This document shows, one piece after another, positions 13,001-24,438 of a stretch of 64,000 bases of DNA. The position numbers and the translations under genes are program-made. The first letter of the stretch is position 1; each line of letters opens with the position of its first letter. The stretch is taken from the NCBI RefSeq assembly GCF_030272615.1, contig NC_081405.1, positions 569,343,095-569,407,094 of the forward strand, read 5' to 3'. Source of the DNA: Cryptomeria japonica (Eukaryota; Streptophyta; Pinopsida; Cupressales; Cupressaceae). The notes under the pieces are model-generated. The model made no database searches. It saw nothing but the letters and a program-made list of their open reading frames with translations, and had not been told where the DNA came from.

Positions 13001-14133
13001 TTGCCAAATCTGACAACACCTCCATCATATTCTTCTAGAGACAAAACATTTCCCCGGTCACTAGTCATGTGATGAGAACAACCAGTATCAATAATCCACT
13101 AATTAGAGTTGTCAATGCGAGAGACAAGTGCTTTCTTGTCAGACACTTCTTTCTTTATAGCTACAAACATTGTGTCCTGATTCTCTTCATCCTCAGATTC
13201 TTCATCAGTAACACCTTCATCCATTGCAACAAGACAATTTCATCTATTTCCTCCTTTATACTTTCTAAACCTCTCTGGTTTATCCTTATTTTCATTTTTA
13301 GGATAGTTAATAGCTATATGTCCTATCTTATTGCAGGAAAAACATTTTAAAGGAGGCCTACCTCTGTGTTTTCCAGTGCCTTTAGGAAGTCTCTTGGCAA
13401 GAAGAGCTTCAAACTCCATCAGAATCTCTTCATCATCCATATCTCTGAATTGCCTAGATTCATAACTGATACTTACTTCTTTTCCTTTTCTGGTTGGTAC
13501 AACAGATTCTCTAAAGGTTGACTCAGTCTTCTAAACACTTCCATCATAGCTATTCAATTCATATTCAGTCAATCTTGTAATGATAGAGTCTAAGGATACC
13601 TTGGTTATGTCAATAGACCTTAGCTCCTAAATAGCAGCAACTCTGATTGCATTGACTGGTAACAATGATCTCAAAACTTTACTGACAACGGTGGCATCTT
13701 CAATTGTTCCACCAGTGCTCTTGATATCTCCAACCACACTCTTCATCCTTATGCCATATTGATGAATGGTTTCATCTTCAACCATCCTCATGTCCACAAA
13801 TTTTCCTCTAAGGCTCTCTTCCTTAGCTTTCTTGACATGCTCATCACCGCCATAAATAGTTTCCAATGTATCCCATATATCTTTAGGAGTGTCCTTATCT
13901 TGTACATCAATTAGCTCAATATCGGACAAACTGATAATAAGGGCTTGCATAACTTGCCCATTTTCTTGAATCTCTCATTTTTAATCATCGGTTAGAGTGC
14001 CAGTGGGGATTACATAGACATTCTCAACATAGATCCAGTGTTGAGCACCCAAACTCTTGATATATATCTTCATTTTTTCCTTCCATATTTTGAAGTTATC
14101 TCTATTGAACTTAGGACCTTCCTTCTTCATCAT
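10064..14133 (-). pseudogene. A gag-pol polyprotein, degenerate
   Basis: Copia polyprotein. Gag starts at the ATG pair ending at 14133 and runs to about 13230; its zinc knuckle near 13340 reads CFSCNKIGH with the last Cys replaced by Tyr. The protease keeps the IIDTGCSHHMT motif near 13070-13100. Integrase is at about 11950-12750; the second catalytic Asp is replaced by Tyr (LRTYHGGEF), which abolishes activity. RT is at about 10900-11611 with FVDD retained near 11010. RNase H runs from about 10060 to 10650 and ends with TAA at 10064-10066. Stops occur throughout. The RT start at 11215-11534 is identical to the same region of E. Confidence 0.9.
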
Positions 14134-14191
14134 TAAGGCAGGATCTTTTACCTCAAGCGATTAAGCTTATATCACTGAGGACTCAGAGTTT

Positions 14192-14202
14192 CTTTGATAC
14201 CA
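14192..14202 (-). other. Primer binding site of element A
   Basis: The element strand reads TGGTATCAAAG, close to the initiator-methionine tRNA complement TGGTATCAGAGC, two bases inside the 5' LTR. Confidence 0.75.
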
Positions 14203-14204
14203 AT

Positions 14205-15587
14205 TGATGAATAATGATGAACAACAAATACCCTAACTAGGTACATACAAAAATTTCTCTGCAACTTATCAAGTTAAAACAATGCTAACCAGTTGTCTTC
14301 ATTATTGAACTTAGCCATGGCAATACCGGTTAAACGTACAGTAAGACTTCAGACAACATAAACTAGTAAAATACTTCAAATGCATTCAATACTTGATAAA
14401 TACTTCACCCATAAACATATGCATGTGGTGTATCAACAATACCTTAACCATTAGCTCTGCATGCATAATTACTCAAACAAAGAATGCTTAATCATCACAT
14501 GAAAAATGCACAACTCATGACACACAGATTTTTCACGTGGAAACCCAAATGGGGAAAACCACAGTGGGGATGAATACCCACAAGCTTGTTTTGAACTCTT
14601 TTGAAGCTCGCTTTGTTAGGAGCCTAGTCCATTTAAAGAAGTTACGATAAGGTTTTGCTAGGAACTAATCCTTTTAAAGATCACCCAGTTAAGGGATGGC
14701 TATATACCCTGTTAAAGATTACCTTGCTAGAGGATTGAAAGAGCTCAATGAACTTGAGTCAATTAGTTAGAGGATTTATAGTAAGCCTATTAAAGCTATC
14801 TAGCAAAGGGATTTTCCTTTTGTTGAAATGGTTAGAAGACAACAACTAAAACTCTGATCTGATAACCACACTATATGCTAAGGCAGAACCTTTTCAGTTC
14901 CTCTACTCTGCAATCACACTCTATAGTTTTCACTCACTGGTCTAGCAAGTATCTCATCACTTAGATACATACACAAGTTTTTTCAATGACAATAATATCA
15001 AAACTCATCGACCCTATAGACAAGAATTAGGTCGGTAACACAAACCCTAAACACTAGGCATCTTAGGTTTACAATTACAAGCAGTCCAATCCTAACCATC
15101 CAAACACTTTTCATAGAATGAAACAATCTCAGATAGATCACAAGTCTTTCCATATCGTCCATTCTTTACTGCACATAGAAATCAGTAACCCATCACGCTT
15201 TTTTCTCATACTACTAAGAAGAATGTTCATTCCCTAGGTAGACATTTAATGCAATCGATCTTCACATGCAAGATCCTCAAGAAAATCCTTCACGTGCACA
15301 AAACTGACATGGCATCTCGATCTTATCCTTATTTCTTAGCTAACTCATCACATAATATCATCGGTTGCATCACACAAGCTAGATTTCCATACCAAAAACC
15401 CTAAAGCTGATACTACCAACTGGTAGTCACACTTAGTGAAACCCTGACACCGATTCACTACATATCTTCATACCGATTGACCTGTACCGCTTCCAAGCTT
15501 CATATCGGTGTATACCAATGTACCTTCTTGAACACATATTGACATCAATAACAACATACTTTGTCACTGGTTGATCATATGCCAACA
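14205..15587 (-). repeat. A 5' LTR
   Basis: Colinear with 8396-9823. About 30 bases holding the C-rich run, present in the partner LTR at about 8430-8462, are missing near 14228, so this copy lost that box after insertion. Confidence 0.93.
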
Positions 15588-15807
15588 AATTTCTCCCCCT
15601 AATGTATATATCTCCTTAAGTTTTTCACATGAATATCTCCCCCCCTTTGAAATCAGTGCCAGAGATCTAACATAAATATCAAAGCAAAATCATAAACCAT
15701 TGAATCACAAAACTAACTACTCCCCCTAAGTAGTAGCATCACCACATCAATCCAGAATGAATAATAGCTCTGATAATGTATACCGGACTGATGCCAAATA
15801 GCATCAA

Positions 15808-16265
15808 TCAATTTTTTGTCAAAGGGGCAGAAACCCCTAATCTATCTCTGAGGTACTCAAATGATTCTTTAGGCAAAGTTTTAGTGAAGATGTCTACAAT
15901 ATGCTCTTTAGTGTTCACATAAACCAATCTAAGTTCATTTTATTCCACCTTCTCCTTCAAAAAGTTACACTTGATAGATATGTGCTTTGTCTTAGAGTGC
16001 AATACCAGATTCTTTGATATGTCAATAGCAACAAAGTTATCATAGTGAATAACTATTGATCCATTGAAATGCACTTTTATGTCCTTCAACATTTTCTCGA
16101 TCCATAGAACTTGTGTACAATTAGTAGCAACAACAACATACTTGGCTTTAGCAATAGATAGAGAAGTACATGATTGTTTCTTGTTGATCCATGAAATAAA
16201 TTTCTTTCCAAGAAAGAAAGCTCCACCGGAAGTACTTTTTCGGTCATCAACATCACCTTCCCAAT
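15808..16265 (-). pseudogene. B RNase H, C-terminal segment
   Basis: Copia RNase H with the motifs GDVDDRKSTSGG and FFLGKKFISW, ending with TGA at 15808-15810 after a typical tail (IFTKTLP, LGVSAPLTKN). A stop breaks the tail near 15937. The N-terminal part of the same domain is at 24443-24600. Joining across C through the shared CCAAT gives a continuous motif KDVHWEGDVDDRK, confirming one gene split by C. Confidence 0.9.
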
Positions 16266-17060
16266 TTGCATCTTGTAATGTCATAAAATTGTGACCCTAG
16301 CAATTTTTTACTACATTAGGGTCCTCATGCATATGAAATCGAATCCTCTAGCTTTATTAAAGATTGAAGAGTTCCCGGCTTGCGAAAACATCTTCTCCCT
16401 GGGCCTTTGCATCACTCTGTCCTAGAGACAAGGGTAAGACAGGGGTGTGGCACTACTGTACCCCCTTGGACAAGGATGTGGTACCCTTTTCCTCCCAGGA
16501 CAGGGGCATGGTGCCCCTATCCCTACCCTATTTTAGGACAAGACCTTTCTAGAGCATGTCTTGTGGCTTGTGCAGTGAGTGGGAAATCCCCCCGATGTCG
16601 GCCCGTGACGAAATTCAAATCCTTCAAACATGTATTTAAGGGGGAATTTTCTCTCTCATTTGCATAAATTGAAGTTGAATCAGTTGGATAATTGGTAAAT
16701 TCACAAGTGATCAAGCGTTGAAGAGTATTCAAGCATTCAAGCATTCATTTCCAGCATTGAGCATTCTCAAGTTCCCTTCAAGGCTAGGTGTTGCATTCAA
16801 GTCAACGATTCAACCATTGAAGAGGAGATTTATTTTAACATTCAATTCCACACAAGCATCTCCATCAACATTGCTACTACAACCTCCATTGAGGTGATTT
16901 ACAATTCAGTGTTTCATTTACATCTACTTGCAAGTACTTTCCTTCATTACTTGGTTAATTCCAAAACTGGGATTTGACCTAAAGGCAAACCCCCAATCCC
17001 AACACATTTCCCTCTCTTTTCAAAAAAAGTTGGTTGGACCATGTGCGTTCCCGCCATGGT
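16266..17060 (+). repeat. C 5' LTR, portion aligned with the 3' LTR
   Basis: Aligns with 23198 onward through about 750 bases up to CACATTTCCCTCTC and then patchily to CGCCATGGT (17060). Beyond that the two sides are unrelated. No primer binding site of the usual type follows. The 3' end of this LTR is therefore missing or replaced. It contains three roughly 30-base imperfect repeats at about 16430-16530. Confidence 0.7.
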
Positions 17061-17448
17061 TGTCGGATTTTTTCCTGAAATTTTTGGGAGATTGTTATGA
17101 CTGTATTTATTAGCCTAAATCTGGAAGATTGACCGATTTCATCAATTTTTGAACCCCCTAGAATCAGAAATACATTCAAAATTCAACATTGCAACTTTCA
17201 AGAAATTTTTTAAAATTAAGAGGTTAATTATAGTTTGCCCTGATTTTAAAAAATTTTGATTTTAAAATTAAGTGGTCATCACTTGGCCCTAATTTTAAAA
17301 TTCCATTTTCCTTTCATTTTTGGAAATTGTGTCATCCTCTTCTCCCAACAAAGTTCAAATTGTGTAATCATTATCCTCTTAAATTTTGCATTACTCAATT
17401 TTGTAAGCTTTGTTCTACAATTCAAAATTCCAATTTTCCCTCTAGTGC

Positions 17449-19115
17449 ATGAGTTTTACCACTATTAGTCCTACCTATCCTATCCTCATTAGACGAAGCA
17501 TTAGAATTAATGCTTCCCAAGGTTTAATTACTGAGGAGATGGAGCCTAATTTGAGTGACTTCTTTAATGAGGATCATGTTATTTCTTCCAATCCTAATCA
17601 TGTGCCTATTCACCCCATTGATGGATCTCATGATGAAGAAGAAGCTTTAACTAGGGTTTCTTTAGATTAAATTTCTACATTGGATAATCAATTCAATACC
17701 TTTCAATAATGGATGTCCCAAGAATACCCTAATAGTGAAGCTCTGAACCATTAATTAAAGGTCTTAAGTGCATACTTCAAATTGATAAGAATGGAATTGA
17801 TATATTGTGTGGTATTGCACATAATTTTTATTCTAATGTCATGCCTATCAAGAGTTGTGCCAAAACCCTAGGTTACTCACAACCTTCAACACAAGTCAAT
17901 TCCTCTATTCCTTTGACCAATCTTATGACTAGCATTCCTACTTTCACATCCAACATCATGGCTACTTCAACTCAAAATATCATTCCTACAACCATAGGTC
18001 ATGGGGGAAATCCCTCCTCTTCATTTAATCCTCCATCGTTACCTATGTCTTCCATGAGTATTCCAACTATTCATCAACTAGTCAGTGTGACACAAGGGGG
18101 TAATTCCTTCAACAACTTTATTCCTTCTGTAAGTGTCCCTTTTACTACCCAATCATCACCAATGCCTACTTATCATAGAGTCCCACTACCTTATTCTCAG
18201 TCCATGCCTTCTTTCAACAACATCACACCACTATCTCAATCACCTATGTCTAAGATGAATTCTTCCACCAAAATGATAATCAACAATCTTGCCCAAACTA
18301 TGTCTTCGTTACAGCAACAAATTGCTTCCATGAGTCAATCTAAGTTTAGTATGCCCTCCTTTGATGTTGCGAGCCCACTTTCTCTTGATATTGTTAAAGT
18401 CATCCCACCTAAACATGTTGAGATCTCTCAATTGGAACTCTATAATGGAAAAGGTGATGCTCTTACGCATGTCAAAATATTTCAATCCTTGTGTATTGAT
18501 TTTTCTTATGATCAACGATTGCTTGCAAAATTGTTTACAAGAACACTAAGAGATAAGGCCTTACAATGGTATTTCTCTCTACCTTCTTATTCTATCACTT
18601 CCTTTCAACAACTAGCAAATGCTTTCATCCAACAATTTCAAAACAACATTGGTCCTAAAATCACTTTGACTGATTTAATGCATTGTAAGTAAGGTGTTAA
18701 AGAAAAAGTGTCTAATTTCATTGGTAGATATAAGCATTTGTGTGCTCAAATTTATTTTCATGTTCTTGATAATGATATTCAAAAAAATTTCATTTCTAGT
18801 TTCCAAAAAGATATTAGGGAAAAGCTTCTTTTGTCTAAGTTTACTTCCTTTCTACAGTTGTGTGCAACACTCCACAAAAAACAACTGGTTGTGAGTCAAA
18901 TGGAGAAATCCACTCCTATGGTTCTGAGTGATAAGGGGGAGAGTGTTCAACAACCATTTTCTAAGTTCAAACCAACAAAAATCTTCATCAAGTTCAATGA
19001 TCCAATCAACAACCATGCAAATGCTACAACAGGTGTGCCTCCTATTTCTAAATTTTTCCAAAGAGAAAAACAATTTTCTTCTTTGAATGAATCTTTGCAT
19101 AGTATTATGTCTTAG
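17449..19115 (+). pseudogene. C gag
   Basis: The ATG at 17449 opens a short acidic segment ending at 17670; after stops, 17805-18692 and 18708-19115 continue in another common frame. The first half is low-complexity, rich in Ser, Thr, Pro and Met. The second half (from about 18400) carries the retrotransposon gag signature, with the pattern LELYNGKGD, then RTLRDKALQWYFSLP and FQQLANAFIQQF, the conserved Trp included. A TAA-type break at 18690-18692 separates two parts that read on without loss of frame. No zinc knuckle is visible in the readable frames, which agrees with Tat/Ogre-like gag. It is non-functional as it stands. Confidence 0.8.
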
Positions 19116-19480
19116 TTATTGCATAGAAATTTTATCAAATTTCCTCCTATAAAACAAATTGATCCTTCCAAACTTGCATCTCTTTATTGATAACATTTCC
19201 TTTTTCCAATTTCATCGTCAACTTGGTCATGATAGTGAGAAATGTTTTTGCATTGAAACATAAGGTTCAAGACTTGATTGATAATAATACTATATATGTG
19301 GCAGGTGTGAATGATAAAGGGAACAAATAAGTTGCTCCTCCTAATCAAAATCTTATGATTTTCACTGATCCCTTGCCATCTTATACCTCTAATGTTATTG
19401 AGATTGTGCCTAGTTCTCTCTCTTCTGAAACACTCATTTGTCTAGCTCCAAACTTGGTTAATATGGTAGAAAGATAAGAC

Positions 19481-19896
19481 ATGCCAAAGGATCCCTGTAT
19501 TATATTTAACCCTAGTGAGATCATTAGAGCACCCGATGGCCCTTTATACATAGCTGCAAAGGTTAAGGATATCCCTTATCGTGGTGCCCTGATTGACCCC
19601 TCTTGCATGGTTAAACTAAAGAGTATCTTTTTACTTTATGATTACATAAACCATTATATGATGCTTCTAATGTAGTTGTGAAGTTATTTGATGGTTTCTC
19701 TTGTCCTACCATTGGCTCTATCACCCTTCATGATGAGGTTCATGCTAAATCCATGGATGTTGACTTTGTTATCATACCTTCCTCTGAGCAATTCCATGTG
19801 AAGTTGGGCTATCCTTGGCTATATTCCATGAAGGCTATTGCCTCTCCAATCCATAAGTGTCTTAAATTTATTCACAATGGACAAATCATAACTTGA
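19481..19896 (+). pseudogene. C retropepsin-like segment
   Basis: Two overlapping frames together resemble a gypsy-type aspartic protease region. IPYRGALIDPSC stands where an active site of the type LIDxG is expected, and the following part has IIPSSEQFHVKLGYPWL, common downstream of the protease in plant gypsy polyproteins. A frame change is needed between about 19640 and 19680. The catalytic triplet is degenerate (DPS). Confidence 0.65.
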
Positions 19897-20027
19897 ACCA
19901 TAGCTTATTTCATCCATCTGAAAGAAGCCCTGATGTTCCTATTGATCTCTTCTAGCCTAAACAATTTCAATCTCTTTCATCAAAGAGTTATGCTCTTTTT
20001 CAATCTTATAAAAAATGAAAGAATGAT

Positions 20028-20762
20028 ATGATCTTATCATTAAGTCAATTTAGATTTCCAACAATTGAAATTCCTATTATTCTTCAAGATGAAGTTCTTC
20101 CCCTCTCAGATAGAACTAATCTCCCTACTAAGGAAAATTTTCCACCTACTCCTATGGACATGACTTTACCTTCTCTTAAGAAGAATGCCAATATTCTTCC
20201 TAAGGTTAGACCTATACCTCCTCCTCATGATGGACTTGGTCTCCTTCCTACACCTAATATCCCTCCTTTCTATGGCACAGTTCCACCTCCTTCCTCTTAT
20301 CAAGAGAAGGAGCTTGCTCCTCCCATTGTTCAACCAAATATACCTCAGCCTAAACCTTCCACTATAAAGGAGACAACCATTCCTCCTTCTTCAATTGATC
20401 CTCCTTCTTCTCAGCCTTCCACTAAGACTCAATGGAATTTTTGTGTGAGAAAACACCGACGGAGATGCCGTGTTCAATCTCATGAAGTTATCCCTCAAAC
20501 TACTCAGTGTCCTTAGAATCTAGCAGTTGACATGATTCCCTTTTCTCCTAAGCAAGATGTTCAACCTACATCTCCAAATCATAAGTTGCATAAAACATAT
20601 GATGGTTTTATTCCTATTCATGTTCTTGCTCCTCTTTCTCTAAACTTTGATGAAGAAATGGGTGAAAATGTTATTCATAATAGCAATATAACTCCTAATG
20701 CTTATGATAGTGAGTATGAGTATGTTGATGTGGACAAACATTTATCAGATGAGTTTTCATAA
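20028..20762 (+). pseudogene. C proline-rich segment after the protease
   Basis: One reading frame with a stop at 20514-20516. It is rich in Pro (runs such as PPPHDGLG and PPSSYQEK), then acidic near the end (SEYEYVDVDKHLSDE). There is no catalytic motif. In an autonomous relative RT would follow here; instead the coding potential stops, so the pol end appears to be replaced by non-coding DNA. Confidence 0.5.
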
Positions 20763-23177
20763 ACCCTAATCCTAGCTCCTAGAATTGAACAAAGTGACTT
20801 ACAACATGAACATAGTCCTTGTTTAGATCTTATGATAGCTCCATCTGCTACACTCAATATTGCTCCTCTGGCATGTTGCTCGCCTTCCCGAAATAGTGAT
20901 CAACAAGATTGGGAGGTGGATGTTGTGTTAGATTAGCGATATGAGCACTGTAGATCTTTCTCTCTCCTTTCTTTCTCTTTTGTGACCATTCTTCTATATG
21001 TATCCCTATTCTTCTATTGTTCCCTTAATGTCTACTTGGGGACAATGCAAAGAACTGAGATCTTTTCTTGGTCTCTTTCGTGTTGACTAAAAAGACATCC
21101 TCTCTTCCCTTTCTTCTAAGGTAGTGTCCTTCTTTGGGGAATGAATATTATTATATGCATATACATACATGATAAAAATGAGTTATCATACAACATACTA
21201 ACCTTAAGGAAAGTGACACTACCTCATGTTTTATGTTCATTATCCTTGGGTTTATACCTTGATTGGGGGCTAAATCCTTCCAATAACGTGCTCCTTCTTC
21301 TCTCTCTCTTGGGTATATCCTACCTTAAAGAAATTTCTACCAATAAGGCATGTGTGATCACTTTAATGTGGGGGCATACACTCCACTCATACTTTCCTTC
21401 TTGTGATACTTAGAATTACTTAGTGAACTTTCCTTTGCTTTGTAATCTTTTTGTACGTTAGGAAATAGGAAATCATCACAAAACAAGATAAACGTAATAG
21501 CTCAATCACAAATGCATTCATTGCAATGAATCTATCCTAAGACACATTCAATAGAGACATGAAATAAAAAGAATTCAAAAGCAAAGACATATGCAAACCA
21601 ATAGCAGATTTGAATGCTCCTTCATGCGGCTCCATTGTTCTTCTTTCCTCTTCAAATGGTTTGGTTGTGGATCTCACCTACAAGTGCACACGCATGATTG
21701 AATGCAAGATTGACATTGATTGTTGATCAAGAGTACTAGAAGTTTGATAGTCTGATTACCAATTATTAATTAAGGGATTTGATTGAAGAAATTCATCCAA
21801 TTTATAGAAGAATTGGAGAGAAGACAAGATTAGCATGATTCAATTCAAATGGAAATTGCAAATCAATTATGTCAATTATGACAAATTATGACAAATTATG
21901 CACTTTCTATGCAAAATTTGTTGATTGATAATTTATGACAAATTATGACAAACTTCTATGTCAAAATTGATTGATTGTCAATTATGATAAATTTATGACA
22001 AATTGACATGTCATTTCCATGAATTTAGGAGAGAAATAGGAGGAAATTGAAATTAGGAATTAGAAAATTTAAGAAATTAGAGAATGAGGAATTTAGGAAT
22101 TAGGTAAATTAATTAATAATTTGTCATTTATTAATTAATTCACAAAGAGGAATAACTAGCCAATTAAATGAACATTTAATTGCAATGAGAAGACTTAGGA
22201 TAAATAAACAATTTATTAATCCCAAAGGGAGAAATGACAAATAAGGTTAAATGATTAAATCATGAAACCCTAGAAGATGAATTAGGTCTTGATGAAAGAT
22301 AATTGACTTGATCATGATTTGATTTTGGATTGATAAATGACCAATGTGATAAATGATTTGATTGAGAAAATATGCCAATTGACGAGGAACAATGACAAAT
22401 TGATCCAAATTGACATATTTGAGACAGACAATGATCGATGACAAATCGATCGCAAAATGACAAGATCGAACAAGATGACAAGAGTTGATGATAAATAGAT
22501 TGCAAAATGACAGGATTGAAAATGACCACGATCAATGACGAATTGATCGCAAAATGACAAGACCGAACATGACAACGACCGATGACAAATTGATCATTAA
22601 ACGACAAGATTGAAAACGATAAGGATTGATGATAAATCGATCGCCAGATGACAAGATTGATAAGAGGACAACGATTGATGACAAATTGATCACAAGATTG
22701 ACAGGAGGACAAAACCCTAATTAGGATTGACGATGTCCAAAATAATGACAAATTAGCACACACATTGATGCAATAGGATAAGATCGATTAAAATCATGAC
22801 TGGATAGTGTTGTCAACAAGACCAAATTTGAGAGCGAGATGATTGAAGAATGTAGAAGAATGACTCGATGTTCGCAAATGATAAAAACCAAGTACGAATC
22901 ATAGGAGAAATGTTAATGCGATGCAAAAACCTAAAATGAGGCAATGTGCAAATGTTAAAGTATCCTTGTTTTCATGACTCATAGTGAAGGGAACTTTTCT
23001 ACTTTCAGTCATGGTTCTCCCCTCCTTGATAATCCCTTTTACTTTGTTAATTGAAGTCATAAGATCCTAAGTCCACTAGGGGCTTCACGCATCTTCCTTC
23101 CTTGACATGGTGAAAGTCTTTCAGTCTTGTTTCCTTGTACTTTACCAGTAGTATCGGCATATGCCCATAATACTGCT
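20763..23177. other. Non-coding interior of C
   Basis: AT-rich DNA without a recognisable protein on either strand. Short open frames here follow low-complexity or repeat sequence. It includes ATGACAAATT-type repeats from about 21860 to 22020 and the minisatellite listed separately. Confidence 0.6.
22428..22708. repeat. 47-50 bp minisatellite, about six units
   Basis: Imperfect tandem units with the core GATGACAAATTGATCGCAAA followed by ATGACAAGAYYGAA. Successive units measure about 50, 47, 47, 47 and 49 bases plus a partial one. Minus-strand open frames at 22247-22763 are products of this repeat. Confidence 0.85.
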
Positions 23178-23193
23178 AAAGTGGGGGCCAAAT
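23178..23193 (+). other. Polypurine tract of element C
   Basis: AAAGTGGGGGCCAAAT just before the 3' LTR, the expected position in a plus-strand element. Confidence 0.7.
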
Positions 23194-23197
23194 TTAG

Positions 23198-24438
23198 TAT
23201 TGTAAAATTGTGATCCTATCAATTTTCGACTACATTAGGGTCCTCACGCATGCCAACTTGAATCCTCTAGCCCGATCGGAGACTAGAGAGTTCTTGCCTT
23301 GCAAAAACACCTTCTTCCTAGGCTTCCACATCACTTTGTCCACAATCTACCTTGGAGACAAGGGTAGGATAGGGGCGTGGTGCCCCTGTACCCCCTTGGA
23401 TAGGGGTGTGGTGCCATTGTCCTCCCAGGATAAGGGCATGGTGCCCCTATCCCTGCCTTATTTTGGGGAAGGACCTTTCTAGATCATGTCTCATGGGTTA
23501 TGCAATGAGTGGGAAATGTCCTCGATGTTAGCCCATGATGAAAATCAAATCCTTCAAACATGTATTTAAGGGGAAATTTTCTCTCTCATTTGCATAACTT
23601 GAAGTTGGATAAGTTGGATAAGTGAGAAATTCACAAGCGATCAAGCACTCAAGAGTATTCAAGCATTCAAGCATTGTTTTCTAGCATTGAGCATTCTCAA
23701 GTTTCCCTTCAAGGCTAGGTGTTGCATTCAAGTCAAGGATTCAACCATTGAAGAGGAGATTGATTTCAACATTCAATTCCACACAACCATCTCCATCAAC
23801 ATTGCTACTACAACCTCCCTTGAGGTGATTTACAATTTAGTCTTTCATTTACATCTACTTGCAAGTACTTTCTTTCATTACTTGGTTAATTCCAAAACTG
23901 GGGTTTGACCTAAAGGCAAACCCTGAATCCCAACACATTTCCCTCTCTTTTATGTATGTAGGTTGTAGGTACACAGCTATACTTTCAGATTTGGGCTTCA
24001 TTTGTAGAGGCAAAAAAACCCTTTTTGTTTCATTGATTTTTCGGAGGACCGTGTACATTCCCGCCATGGTCCGAACAACTTTTTGTCAAATTTGCAAGGC
24101 GACTTCATCTCAACATTTCACTATCAAATCCAGGTGCACAGCTTCATCCCATATTCAAATCTCAAGTTATAATCATTTCTTTGTCACTTTTGCACTACAT
24201 AATTCAATCAATTTCCTTTCTATTTCAAACAAAGGAATAAGGGGATCATCATAACATCCTTAATTCATTTAGAATTCAATCTATCAGCTTTGTGTGGAGA
24301 TTGGATCTAGTGAATTACCCCTTATCTTCCTAATGCAATGGTAAAAAGTGCTTGAAGGATAATCAATAGTGAAACTTGCATCTCTCTTTGAGGGAAAGAG
24401 TTAGTTTTCCTCTTGATCTATCACTCATCATTTTCCCA
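23198..24438 (+). repeat. C 3' LTR
   Basis: Begins near TATTGTAAAATTG (the first base could lie a few positions earlier) and ends TTTTCCCA immediately before the CCAAT target duplication. The first 750 bases match 16279 onward; the last 380 have no counterpart in the 5' LTR. The right end is fixed by the restored RNase H frame of B. Confidence 0.8.

Larger units (their letters stand above)
8396..15587 (-). mobile_element. Element A: Ty1/copia retrotransposon, both LTRs present
   Basis: A complete but decayed copia element of about 7.2 kb flanked by the 5-base duplication AATTT (8391-8395 and 15588-15592). The LTRs are 8396-9823 and 14205-15587. The coding order on the minus strand is gag, protease, integrase, RT, RNase H, which is diagnostic for Ty1/copia. 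It is inserted in the 3' untranslated part of B and belongs to the same family as E. Many stops and the loss of an integrase catalytic Asp show it is dead. Confidence 0.93.
16266..24438 (+). mobile_element. Element C: gypsy-like LTR element with gag and protease but no RT or integrase
   Basis: About 8.2 kb, plus strand, flanked by CCAAT (16261-16265 and 24439-24443) and interrupting B's RNase H. The LTRs start near 16266 and 23198. Internally there is gag (17449-19115), a protease-like segment (19481-19896), a proline-rich segment (20028-20762), about 2.4 kb of non-coding DNA with a minisatellite, and a polypurine tract at 23178. No RT, RNase H or integrase motif is visible, so it would depend on another element. 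The gag and protease style resembles Tat/Ogre-type gypsy elements (inference). Confidence 0.82.

Noticed and set aside
22247-22763. A minus-strand open frame of 167 codons with an internal repeat
   Set aside because: It is a translation of the minisatellite of C on the strand opposite to the element's genes.
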